In this document: positions 1 through 11,215 of the stretch, in pieces
How the letters are laid out: every line of letters starts with the position of its first letter
How positions within the stretch are numbered: position 1 is the stretch's first letter
Assembly (NCBI GenBank): GCA_016719535.1
Contig: JADJYX010000031.1
Span: forward strand, 1 to 18,087
Length of the DNA stretch: 18,087 bases
Direction: 5' to 3'
Source of the DNA: Rubrivivax sp.
Lineage (GTDB): Bacteria; Pseudomonadota; Gammaproteobacteria; Burkholderiales; Burkholderiaceae_C
Position numbers and translations under genes: made by a program
Notes under the pieces: generated by a model
Told to the model about the DNA's origin: nothing
Databases searched by the model: none
Seen by the model: the letters and a program-made list of their open reading frames with translations, nothing else

Positions 1-405
1 GCCAGCTGCGGGATCCACAGCGGCGGCACCGGCGCGTCGTTGCCGGTGGAGATGTCGTGGAAGGTGTAGGGACTGCCACGACAGACGGCAGGTATAGAAG
101 GCCGACAGCAGCGCCAGCAGCGAGGCGGCGGCCAGCGAGCAGAACGCGAGCGCGCGCCGCGGCTTGCCCTTCAGCGCCGACAGCAGCAGCGTGACGCGGA
201 TGTGCTCGCCCTTCTTCAGCGTATGCGCCAGCGCCAGGAAGCCGGCGGCCGCCATCAGGTAGCCGGCATAGGCGTCGGTGCCGGGCACGTGGAAGTGCAG
301 CAGCCGGCTCGCGATGGACAGCAGCACCATCGCCAGCAGGCCGACCATGAACAGCGCGGCGAGACCCGCCGCGCCGTCGTACAGCGCATCCAGCAGGCGG
401 CGCAC
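1..405 (-). CDS. TRAP transporter small permease subunit (DctQ family), partial
   Basis: Small integral membrane subunit of a TRAP (tripartite ATP-independent periplasmic) importer, which works with a periplasmic binding protein and a large permease in the inner membrane. Reading from a GTG at 405, the protein starts RRLLDALYDGAAGLAALFMV and has hydrophobic helices around LLAMVLLSIASRLL, YLMAAAGFLALAHT and AFCSLAAASLLALLSAFY. Between them is the loop HTLKKGEHIRVTLLL, typical of DctQ. A frameshift near 75-85 breaks the frame. Beyond it the family signature FHDISTGNDAPVPPLWIPQL resumes and runs off the window edge. The start lies 10 bases beyond the dctP stop, so the two are co-transcribed. The large permease (DctM) should follow outside the window. 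The GTG start is chosen from position, since no strong ribosome site is visible. The family call is confident; the substrate is not visible from this subunit. Confidence 0.85.
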   Translation of the reverse strand, partial: MRRLLDALYDGAAGLAALFMVGLLAMVLLSIASRLLHFHVPGTDAYAGYLMAAAGFLALAHTLKKGEHIRVTLLLSALKGKPRRALAFCSLAAASLLALLSAFYTCRLSWQSLHLPRHLHRQRRAGAAAVDPAAG

Positions 406-414
406 CCGGGGCCC

Positions 415-1391
415 TTATTTGCGGAAGGCGTCGACCAGCGCCTTGCCATCGGCACCGGCCTTGTCCAGCCACTCCTTCAGCATGGTCTCGCCGACCTTGC
501 GCATGTCGGCCTTGAGTTGCGGGCTCGGCGGCTGGATCTGCATGCCATTGGCCTTGAGCTTGTCCAGCGACTCGGTATTGGTCTTCTTTCTTGCTGGCGG
601 CCAGCCGCGCACCTCGGCGCATCGGCGGCGGCCTTCAGCAACGCGTCCTGCGCCGGCTTGTCGAGCGCATTGAAGGCGGCCCGGTTGACGATGACCGCAT
701 TCTTGGGCAGCCAGGCCTGGGTGTCGTACCAGTATTTGAGGTGCTCGTAGGTCTTCGTGTCGAAGCCGGTCGAGCCGGAGGACATGTAGGACTCGACGAC
801 GCCGGTGGCCATCGCCTGGCTGAGCTCGGCCGCCTGCACGGTGACCGGCTGCGCCCCCACCAGTTCGGCGATGCGCGCGGTGGCCGGGCTGTAGGCGCGC
901 CACTTCATGCCCTTGAGGTCGGCCGCGGCGTTGAGCGGGCGCTTGGCATAGATGCCCTGCGGCGGCCACGGCACGGCATACAGCACCATCATGCCCTGCT
1001 CGCCGAGCTTCCTGTCGAGCATCGGCTTCTGCACCTGCCACAGCTTGGCGGCCTCGTCGTAGCTGTCGGCCAGAAAGGGGATGCCATCGGCGCCGAAGAC
1101 CTGCCATTCGTTCTGGAAATTGACGAGCAGGATCTCGCCGATCTGCGCCTGGCCGCCTTGCACCGCGCGCTTGATCTCGGGCGCCTTGAACAGCGACGCG
1201 TTGGCGTGCACCGTGATCTTCAGCTTGCCGCCGGTGGCCTTGTCGACATCGTCGGCAAACTGCTGCAGGTTGACGGAATGGAAATTGGTCGCCGGGTAGG
1301 CGGCCGGCAGGTCCCACCGGGTCTGGGCCTGTGCGGACAGGGCAAAGCTCAGCACAAGGGTGGCGGTGGACAGGGCACGAAGGCAGCGCAT
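415..1391 (-). CDS. dctP: TRAP transporter periplasmic substrate-binding protein (DctP family), frameshifted
   Basis: Periplasmic solute receptor of the TRAP importer. The ATG at 1391 gives a clean Sec signal peptide (RALSTATLVLSFALSAQA, cleavage before QTRWDLPAAYP). The mature part has DctP features: GGKLKITVHANASLFKAPEI, GMKWRAYSPATARIAELVGA (the Arg in KWRAYS sits where family members bind the substrate carboxylate) and VESYMSSGSTGFDTKTYEH. The C-terminus, KLKANGMQIQPPSPQLKADM, lies in another frame, so one or two indels fall between about 585 and 620. Total length is about 325 residues, normal for the family. The gene is divergent from the racemase/5-oxoprolinase operon with a 117-base spacer. 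That arrangement suggests, but does not prove, that it binds 5-oxoproline or a related small acid. Confidence 0.9.
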
Positions 1392-1396
1392 GGCGG

Positions 1397-1401
1397 CTCC
1401 A
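1397..1401 (-). promoter_or_regulatory. Ribosome binding site of dctP
   Basis: On the minus strand TGGAG lies five bases upstream of the ATG at 1391. It is one of the few clear Shine-Dalgarno matches in the window. It supports this start over the longer open frame that continues upstream. Confidence 0.6.
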
Positions 1402-1508
1402 GGTTGGGCATGGACAAGCCGGCTAGCATAGGGTGCGCCCGTCGCATCGCCTCCCGGTGCTTTTCCCGAGCGACGCCGCCCCGCGAAGCCCCCGACCCAT
1501 TTGCCGCC

Positions 1509-2170
1509 ATGCTGCTGCACCCCGCGCCGCCGCCGTTTCTGGGCCTGCTGATGCTCGACACGGCCTTCCGCGGCTGCCGGGTGATGCCGGCCATCTGGCC
1601 AGCTGGGCGATGCCGGTGCGGGCCCGGGTGGTGCACGGCGTCCCGCCGCACGCGCGTGGTGCGAGGGGGCGACGCGGCGCTGCTGCCGCCCTTCGTCGAC
1701 GCCGCGCGCATGCTGGTGGCGCAGGGCGCCGCCGCCATCACCACCAGCTGCGGCTTCCTGGTGCGCTGGCAGTCTGAGCTGCAGGCGGCGCTGCCCGTGC
1801 CGGTGTGGACTTCGGCCTTGCTGAAGCTGCCCGAGCTCGAACGCCCGGGCGTCATCACCGTCGATGCAGCAGCGCTGGGCGCGGCGCACCTGCTGGCCGC
1901 GGGCGCGCCTGCCGATATCCCGATCGAGGGCCTGCTGCCGGGTTGCCACCTGCAGCGCACGCTGCTGGGCAATGCACCGCGGCTGGACGGCGACGAGGCC
2001 GAGGCCGATGTGCTGGCCGCCGCCGCGCGGCTGCTGCAGCGCCGGCCCGATGTCACCGACCTGGTGCTCGAATGCACCAACCTGCCGCCCTTTGCCGCCG
2101 CGCTGCAGCGCGCGAGCGGGCGTCCCGTCCACCACCTGATGACGCTCGTCCACGAGCGCTGGGAATTCCG

Positions 2171-2174
<4 letters not shown>
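1509..2174 (+). CDS. Aspartate/glutamate/hydantoin racemase-family protein, frameshifted
   Basis: Member of the two-cysteine, cofactor-independent Asp/Glu/hydantoin racemase superfamily. Reassembled across two indels (near 1565-1575 and 1655-1665), it begins with FLGLLMLDTAFPRLPGDAGH, followed by MPVRARVVHGVPPHA, typical of this subfamily. The first catalytic Cys is in ITTSCGFL (codon 1749-1751) and the second in VLECTNLPPF (codon 2073-2075), the expected pair of acid/base thiols. Length is about 220 residues. Its stop overlaps the next start as ATGA at 2171, so it is translationally coupled to the 5-oxoprolinase. Genes of this kind are often found beside hydantoinase/oxoprolinase genes. A role in racemising a 5-oxoproline, glutamate or hydantoin intermediate is inferred from context. 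No ribosome site is evident, and the ATG at 1509 is chosen because the conserved N-terminus follows it directly. Confidence 0.8.
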
Positions 2175-5822
<3,648 letters not shown>

Positions 5823-5841
<19 letters not shown>

Positions 5842-8011
5842 AGCAGTGCCGCGGCCGCCGGCCGCTGGCGCAGCAGCGTCACCGGCAGGTCGGACAGCTC
5901 GGGCGGCAGCGGCGCCACGCGCGGCGGCTGCAGCAGCACGGCGTCGATGGCGCCCGGGCCGCGGCGGCGCAGCACGTGGCGCCACTCGAAATCGACCCAG
6001 GGCGATTCGGCGGCCGCCTGCGACCAGAACAGGAACAGGCGCTCGCGGCGCGCCATCTCCTGCTCGATGCGCTGGCGCCAGCCTTCGGTGCTGCGCAACT
6101 GCGGGCGCGCCGATGAAGACGTCGAGGTCGGGCGCCAGCCGCTGCAGCTGCTCGATGCAGTGCAGCGCGGTGTCGCGGTCCTCGTTGGCAAAGCAGGCAT
6201 AGGCCGACGGCAGCATGCGCCGCACGGCGTGCGCATCCTCGGGCGGCGCGTGCCCGGCGGCGTCGGGCCGCACCTGCAGCACGAAGCTCAGCTCGCCGAT
6301 CGGCAGCCCGCCGACGGCCAGCCGCAGGCGCGCGGCATGCGCCCCGGCTGCGGTGGTGCGCGGCACCGGCACCTGGAAGCGCGCGTTGCGGCCGCCCGGT
6401 CCAGTGCTGGCGCAGCGCGGTCGGCGCCGGCAGCACGCCGTCGATGCGCAGCTGCAGCGTCAGCGGCTCGGCATCGCCTTCGATCACCGCCGCCTCGGGT
6501 GGCGGGTCGGTGCCGTGGGCGGCCAGGCGGGCGACCTCGTCGGCCTGATCGGCACGTGCGGCCCAGATGTCGATCACCGCCACCTGCCCGGCGGCCACCG
6601 CCGGTGCCGTCCAGGCGTGGCACTGCACGCTGTGCGGCGAAGGCGAGCGCGTCGCCAGGGGCTGCGGCTCGAGCGCCAGCGGCCGCGAGGACGGCGCCCC
6701 GGCCACCCAGTCGACGCTGTCGAACTGCGTATCGGCCGCCGGCCGGTGGGCCGCCGGTTCGGCAAAGTCGAACGGGTCGCTGGGCGGCGAGCCGGTGTCG
6801 AAGAGGTCGGCGAAGCCGGTGTCCACGGTGACCGGGGCGGTGGCGGCGTCGGGCAGCGGGTGCAGCTCGGCAGCGGCTATGCGGCGCAGCAGCGCCGGTT
6901 CGTCGACCGCATGGCGCAACGCCACCTCGGGCGTGATCAGGCCCTGCGCCAGCAGCTGGCCCAGGTGCTCGTCGGGGCCGGTGGGGGCGGCGGCGCCGGG
7001 GCGCGGCGCGGCACCCTGCAGCAGTTCGCGCAGCGCGTCGAGGTCGCCTTCGGCCAGGCTGGCGGCGAGTTCGGGCGAATTCATCAGCGCCACGGTCGCT
7101 GCCAGGTCGCGGCCACCGACGGCCGCCGGCACCGGGCGCATCACCAGCAGGCTGTGCAACTGGATGGCGGCGCGGTGCAGCAGCGCATGGCCGGTGTGTT
7201 CGGCCGCCAGCCGGATCAGCCGCTGCAACGCGCCCAGCAGGTGCTCGGCCGGCAGCGTGACCACGCACAGCGTCCGTTCGGCGGCCCGCACCACGCGCTC
7301 GAGCTGCGGGCCGTCGCGCAGCTCGCCCCAGGCGATGGCCAGTGGCGGCGACGCCGTCAGCGCGGGCACCGCCGGCTGCGCGCGACGCAGCAGCAACTCG
7401 TCGAGCGCGGCCAGGTCCAGGCCCTGGTGGACCTGACAGCGCGCACGCTCGTGCCAGTGGCGCGTGGCGCCGTCCAGCAGCGCCAGTTCGCCTTCACCGA
7501 CGCGGTTGCGGTGCTCCAGCAGCGCAGTGGCGGCGTCGCGCCGCAGCGCCAGCGAGCGGCTGGCCAGCATCAGCAGGCCGCGGTCGGCCAGCACCGCCTG
7601 GCAGGCCAGCGCCGGCAGCGCCAGCGTGCGCGGCGTCGGCACATCGAGGGCAAAGGGGCGGATCGCCATCGCCGGCTGGCCGTGGCGGCGGAAGGCATGC
7701 ACGCGAAAGCGCCCCACGCCGTCGAGCGCGAAGCTGAATTCGATCTCGCGGCTGCGGTCCAGCGCCGCGCGCCGCTCGTCGTCCAGCACGTCCAGCACCA
7801 GCAGCGTGGTCTGCTCGGGCGTGAAGCTCACCGACGACAGCGGCACCGAGTTCTCGTCGATGCGCAGCGTGGGCGGCATCCACGGCACGATATACATCGC
7901 CGTCGCCTCCCTGCGCATGGCCAGGCGCAGCAGGTCGAGCAGGAAGGGGATCGACGGACGCGTGGGCATCGGCTGGCGGGGTCGGCCCTCGGGGCGGCGG
8001 GTGGGATGCAT
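5823..8011 (-). CDS. PilT/PilU-like pseudo-ATPase fused to a C-terminal TIR domain
   Basis: About 728 residues, three parts. Residues 20-375 follow PilU: SFTPEQTTLLVLDVLDDERR, GVGRFRVHAFRRHG, a WGELRD box (Walker B/Asp-box region) and a tail LLAQGLITPEVALRHA, like the PilU C-terminus. The P-loop is gone: where GATGTGKST is expected there is ASRSLALRRD (149-158), and the His box reads LPAE. It should therefore not hydrolyse ATP. After an acidic, Pro-rich linker (380-460), residues 461-590 (VQCHAWTAPAVAAGQVAVID onward) look like the beta-sandwich that often precedes bacterial TIR domains. From about 600, AYACFANEDRDTALHCIEQL, then GWRQRIEQEMARRERLFLFW and SPWVDFEW form the TIR fold; the Glu codon is 5985-5987. 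Indels near 6395 and 6105 shift the frame. The start could instead be the ATG at 7969. It follows the PAP2 gene by 51 bases. A signalling or NAD-cleaving role is inference. Confidence 0.8.
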
Positions 8012-8062
8012 TGTCCGCCGATCGTGCGCGTACCGGCTCGACCGGGCGGTGGATGGCGCGCA

Positions 8063-8773
8063 TCAAGCAGGGGATCGACGCCGGCGCCAGCATCCGAGCA
8101 AGCTCGCGCTCAGCGCCCAGCACAGCCAGGCCGTCCACAGCGTATGGCTGGGCGGGTGGGCGCCGCGCAGAAACTGCGCGCCGCCGAACAGCAGCCCGGC
8201 GCCGGCCACCGCCAGCAGCCAGGCGCGGGCCGCGCGCGGCCGGTGCCTGCGCAGCACGAACCAGCCGCCGACAAAGGCAAAGGCGGCGCTGGCATGCCCT
8301 GAAGGAAAGCAGCGCCCGGGGCCGCCGTCTGCCACGCCCAGCCGCCAGTGCGACACGTAGTCCGCCACGCCGCCGAATTCGGCCAGGTCCCAGGGGCAAC
8401 TGGTGGCGCTGAACGACTTGAGCGCCGGCACCGCCGCCCCGCACAGCAGCGTCACCGCCAGCCAGCGCAGGCGCTCGCCGCGTGTCGGGCCCGCCCACAG
8501 CGGCCGCCAGACATTGACCGCCAGCAGCACCGCCACCGCCCAGCCCAGCCAGCGGCCGCCGTCGTGCAGCACGCGGCGGGTCAGCACATGCTCGCGCCAC
8601 GCAAAGCCGTGGGCGTCGCCCACCGCATGCAGCGCCAGGCGGTCGAGCCCGCTCAGGTCCCACAGCAGCACCAGCACCAGACCGGCCAGCGTCAGGTGCA
8701 GATCGTCCAGCCGCGGCCACGCCCGCGCCGGCAGGGCCACGGACAGGCCGCCGGTTTCGAGGCGTGCTGTCAT
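8063..8773 (-). CDS. PAP2-family membrane phosphatase
   Basis: Intact 236-residue gene. Type 2 phosphatidic-acid phosphatase fold with several membrane helices (LTLAGLVLVLLWDL, WLGWAVAVLLAVNVW, WLAVTLLCGAAVPAL, AWLLAVAGAGLLF). Signature elements are KSFSATSCPWDL (motif 1), CFPSGHASAAFAF (motif 2, with the catalytic-region His) and FLRGAHPPSHTLWTAW (motif 3). Motifs 1 and 3 are variant: CP replaces RP, and a His stands where the usual Asp lies. The likely reaction is removal of phosphate from a lipid phosphate or pyrophosphate at the periplasmic face, such as undecaprenyl pyrophosphate or lipid A. Its ATG overlaps the eptA stop as ATGA, so the two proteins are made together, which favours a lipid A or lipid-carrier substrate. 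The exact substrate cannot be read from the sequence. Confidence 0.88.
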   Translation of the reverse strand: MTARLETGGLSVALPARAWPRLDDLHLTLAGLVLVLLWDLSGLDRLALHAVGDAHGFAWREHVLTRRVLHDGGRWLGWAVAVLLAVNVWRPLWAGPTRGERLRWLAVTLLCGAAVPALKSFSATSCPWDLAEFGGVADYVSHWRLGVADGGPGRCFPSGHASAAFAFVGGWFVLRRHRPRAARAWLLAVAGAGLLFGGAQFLRGAHPPSHTLWTAWLCWALSASLLGCWRRRRSPA

Positions 8774-10422
8774 GTCGACGGGCTGGCCTGGCGGCAGGGC
8801 CGGCCCAGGTCCCAGGCCGGGTCGTAGAGCGTGGTGCTCACATCCAGCAGGCCCAGCAGGGTGTGGAACAGGTGGTCGTGCGCGGCCGGCTGGGTGGCGC
8901 GCGCGCGCAGGCAGCCCAGGTCCAGCCGTTGCGTGGCCGCGAAGCCCGGCGAGAACCACATCAGCATCGGCACCTGCTTCTGCACGTCGGGTGCGATGGC
9001 GTAGGGCATGCCGTGCAGGTAGAGGTTGGCCTCGCCCAGCGATTCGCCATGGTCGGAGACATAGACCAGCGCGCTGTCCAGCGAATCGGCCCGGGCCTGC
9101 AGCTGCGCCACCAGCTGCGCCAGCAGGTGGTCGGTATAGAGCAGCGCATTGTCGTAGGCGTTGACGATCTCCTGCTGGCTGCAGCGGCGCAGGTCGTCGC
9201 TGCGGCATGCGGGCTGGAAGCGCGCAAAGGCCGGCGGGTAGCGGCGGAAATACGAGGGGCCGTGGTTGCCCAGCGGGTGCAGCACCAGCAGCTGGGTGCC
9301 GCGCGAGCGGCGCAGCATCTCCGGCAGGCCGTGCAGCAGGCCTTCGTCGAGGCAGTGGCCGTCGGCGCACAGCCCCGGCGGTGCCAGGTCCTGCACGGTC
9401 TGCATCGGCAGGCCTTCGCAGGTGCCCTTGCAGCCGCTCTGGTTGTCGCGCCAGGTCACGCCCACGCCGGCGCGCGCCAGCAGGTGCAGCAGCGACTGGC
9501 TGCCGCGGATGGCGGCCTCGTCGTAGTCGCGCCGGCCCACCGGGGCGAACAGGCAGGGCACCGAGACCTCGGTGTTGGTGCCGCAGGCGGTGGCGTGCAC
9601 GAAGTTGATCAGCGGCGTCTGCGTGGCCTGCTGCGCCAGCTGCGGCGTGGTCTGGCGGGCATAGCCTGACAGCCCCCAGCTGGCGCTGCGCGCCGTCTCG
9701 CCCACCACCAGCACCACCAGCTGCGGTTTGCTGCGCGTGGCCCAGCCGGGCCTGGGATGGGCGTCCAGGCCGATCGGCTGCCGCGGCGCCTTGCCGGCCC
9801 TGGCCTCGGCACCGGCCACGCTGGCCAGCGACCACAGCACATTGGCCGGTGTGATCAGGTAGCGCACCTCCTTGTGGTTGCGCATCAGCGAGGCCAGCGG
9901 CTGGAAGGCCGACAGCAGCGCCACCCCAGCACGGCCAGGGCCGCGACGACCAGGCCCAGGCGCATCAGCAGCGCGCGGCCAGGGCCGCGTGACCAGCTCG
10001 ACCCGCCACAGCAGCAGCAGCGGCAATGCGGCATGCAGCAGCAGGTGCAGCGCCAGCGACGGGCCCAGCAACTCGCCGGCCTCGCGGATGTCGGTGCGCA
10101 GCACGTTGCGCAGCATCGACGGGTCGAGGTAGACGCCGTACTGCTGCATGTAGAACGACGCGAAGGCCGTGCCCACGACCAGCAGCGCCAGCAGCGGCTT
10201 GACCGTCCAGCGGCCGGCCAGCGGCGCCAGCAGCAGCAGGTGCAGCGCCAGCACGCCCAGCACCAGCGCCAGGCCGAAGCCCCAGGCCGAGGCGTCGGCG
10301 AGCTCGCGGCCCTGCAGCGCCGCCCGCACGAACGGGCCGTTGGCTGCGATCACCAACCAGGCGCAGGCCAGCAGCAGCAGGCCCTCGACGCTCAGGCGCA
10401 GGGTGGGCAGGGCGGCCCGCAC
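8770..10422 (-). CDS. eptA: Lipid A phosphoethanolamine transferase (EptA/MCR family)
   Basis: Transfers phosphoethanolamine from phosphatidylethanolamine to lipid A phosphates, lowering surface charge and cationic-peptide (polymyxin) sensitivity. About 550 residues. The N-terminal membrane domain is followed by FASFYMQQYGVYLDPSMLRN and LMRNHKEVRYLITPANVLWS. The periplasmic alkaline-phosphatase-like domain has the metal-site Glu in VVGETARSASWGLSGYAR, the Thr nucleophile region ATACGTNTEVSVPCLF, HPLGNHGPSYFRRYP, and VYVSDHGESLGEANLYLHGM. The frame looks open throughout, but two indels cancel out: an extra C near 9977 and a missing G in the run at 9924-9927. Correcting both turns a poor segment into the membrane helix RALLMRLGLVVAALAVLG. 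The start used is the GTG at 10422; the conserved membrane start follows it. It is divergent from a PmrAB-like system. Confidence 0.93.
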   Translation of the reverse strand: MRAALPTLRLSVEGLLLLACAWLVIAANGPFVRAALQGRELADASAWGFGLALVLGVLALHLLLLAPLAGRWTVKPLLALLVVGTAFASFYMQQYGVYLDPSMLRNVLRTDIREAGELLGPSLALHLLLHAALPLLLLWRVELVTRPWPRAADAPGPGRRGPGRAGVALLSAFQPLASLMRNHKEVRYLITPANVLWSLASVAGAEARAGKAPRQPIGLDAHPRPGWATRSKPQLVVLVVGETARSASWGLSGYARQTTPQLAQQATQTPLINFVHATACGTNTEVSVPCLFAPVGRRDYDEAAIRGSQSLLHLLARAGVGVTWRDNQSGCKGTCEGLPMQTVQDLAPPGLCADGHCLDEGLLHGLPEMLRRSRGTQLLVLHPLGNHGPSYFRRYPPAFARFQPACRSDDLRRCSQQEIVNAYDNALLYTDHLLAQLVAQLQARADSLDSALVYVSDHGESLGEANLYLHGMPYAIAPDVQKQVPMLMWFSPGFAATQRLDLGCLRARATQPAAHDHLFHTLLGLLDVSTTLYDPAWDLGRPCRQASPST

Positions 10423-10515
10423 ACGGACGGCCGGGAGGGCAGCGCCCGGGCAGGGGCGGGGCCGGCTGGCGGCGCGGGGTCGGGATCAGCATCGGACGCG
10501 ATTGAGCCCCAGGGC

Positions 10516-10532
10516 CTGAAGAGGGCCTGAAG
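10516..10532 (-). promoter_or_regulatory. Putative PmrA/BasR-type box (tandem half-sites)
   Basis: On the minus strand the sequence is CTTCAG-GCCCT-CTTCAG: two identical half-sites with an 11-base repeat period. The PmrA/BasR box is known as (C/T)TTAA(G/T)-N5-(C/T)TTAA(G/T), so each half-site differs at one position and the spacing is exact. The repeat in fact extends over ten bases (GGGCCTGAAG twice on the plus strand). It lies between the divergent eptA and response regulator genes, 22 bases before the regulator ATG. On the eptA side, a weak -10-like GATGCT occurs 22 bases beyond the box (10488-10493). Binding is inferred from architecture only. Confidence 0.55.
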
Positions 10533-10554
10533 CCGGCAGCGCCACAATCGCCGC

Positions 10555-11215
10555 ATGCGGCTGCTGTTGCTGGAGGACGATGCCATCCTGGGCGAAGGCC
10601 TGCGCGACTACCTGCGCGGCGAAGGCCATGTGGTGGACTGGTTCGGTTCGCTGCGCGCGCTGCAGGCGGTGGCCGGCGAACCCTACGACGCCTGGCTGGT
10701 CGACTGGCAGCTGCCCGACGGCTCCGGCTGGACTGGCTGTCGCGCCAGCGCCAGCGCGGCGACGGCACGCCGGCCTTCATGCTGACCGCGCGCGACCGGC
10801 TGGAAGACAGCGTGCGCGGCCTCGATGCCGGCGCTGACGACTACCTCGTCAAGCCCTTCGACCCCGCCGAGCTGGCGGCACGGCTGCGCGTTGCAGCGTC
10901 GCGGCGCGCGGCCGGCGGCGCCGGCAGCCGCTGCGTCGGCGACGCCGACATCGACCTGGGCCGCGCACAGCGTGCAGGTGGCCGGGCAGCGTGGCGCTGA
11001 CGGCGCGCGAATGGGCGTTGCTCGAGGCGCCGCTGCGCCGCGCCGGCCGCGTCGTGGCTGCGGCCGACCTCGAGCGCCTGCTGCTGGGCGCCGACGCCGA
11101 GGTGCAGAGCAACGCGCTCGAGGTGCATGTCTCCAGCGTGCGGCGCAAGCTGGGCCGCGACCTGATCGAGACCGTGCGCGGTCTCGGCTACCGCATCACG
11201 CTGTCCGATCGATGA
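10555..11215 (+). CDS. OmpR-family response regulator (PmrA/QseB type), frameshifted
   Basis: DNA-binding output protein of a two-component system, about 220 residues. The receiver domain begins MRLLLLEDDAILGEGLRDYL with the acidic pair D8-D9. The phospho-acceptor Asp is in AWLVDWQLPDGSG, the switch Thr region is FMLTARDRLEDSV, and the conserved Lys is in YLVKPFDPAEL. The winged-helix domain has VALTAREWALLEAPLRRAGR and ALEVHVSSVRRKLGRDLIET, ending in VRGLGYRITL. Indels near 10728, 10968 and 10987 break the frame; each is followed by resumed homology. Its stop overlaps the kinase start as ATGA. Placement divergent from eptA, with a PmrA-box-like repeat between them, points to control of lipid A modification and of its own operon. 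I leave the symbol blank because PmrA, BasR and QseB are close relatives. Confidence 0.9.

Noticed and set aside
1405..1435. Possible -35/-10 pair (TTGGGC ... TAGCAT) for the racemase operon
   Set aside because: The spacing is only about 14 bases and the match is weak; not better than chance.
591..1508. Upstream part of the long plus-strand frame that ends in the racemase
   Set aside because: It runs antisense to dctP and has no racemase similarity before about 1509, so the real start was placed at the ATG at 1509.
6215..8302. 695-codon open frame on the plus strand opposite the TIR fusion gene
   Set aside because: Repetitive Arg/Gln/Gly-rich translation without domains; the minus-strand frame has clear PilU and TIR motifs, so this is a GC shadow.
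9757..10530. 257-codon Gln-rich plus-strand frame opposite eptA
   Set aside because: Compositional shadow of Leu/Ala-rich membrane helices on the other strand.
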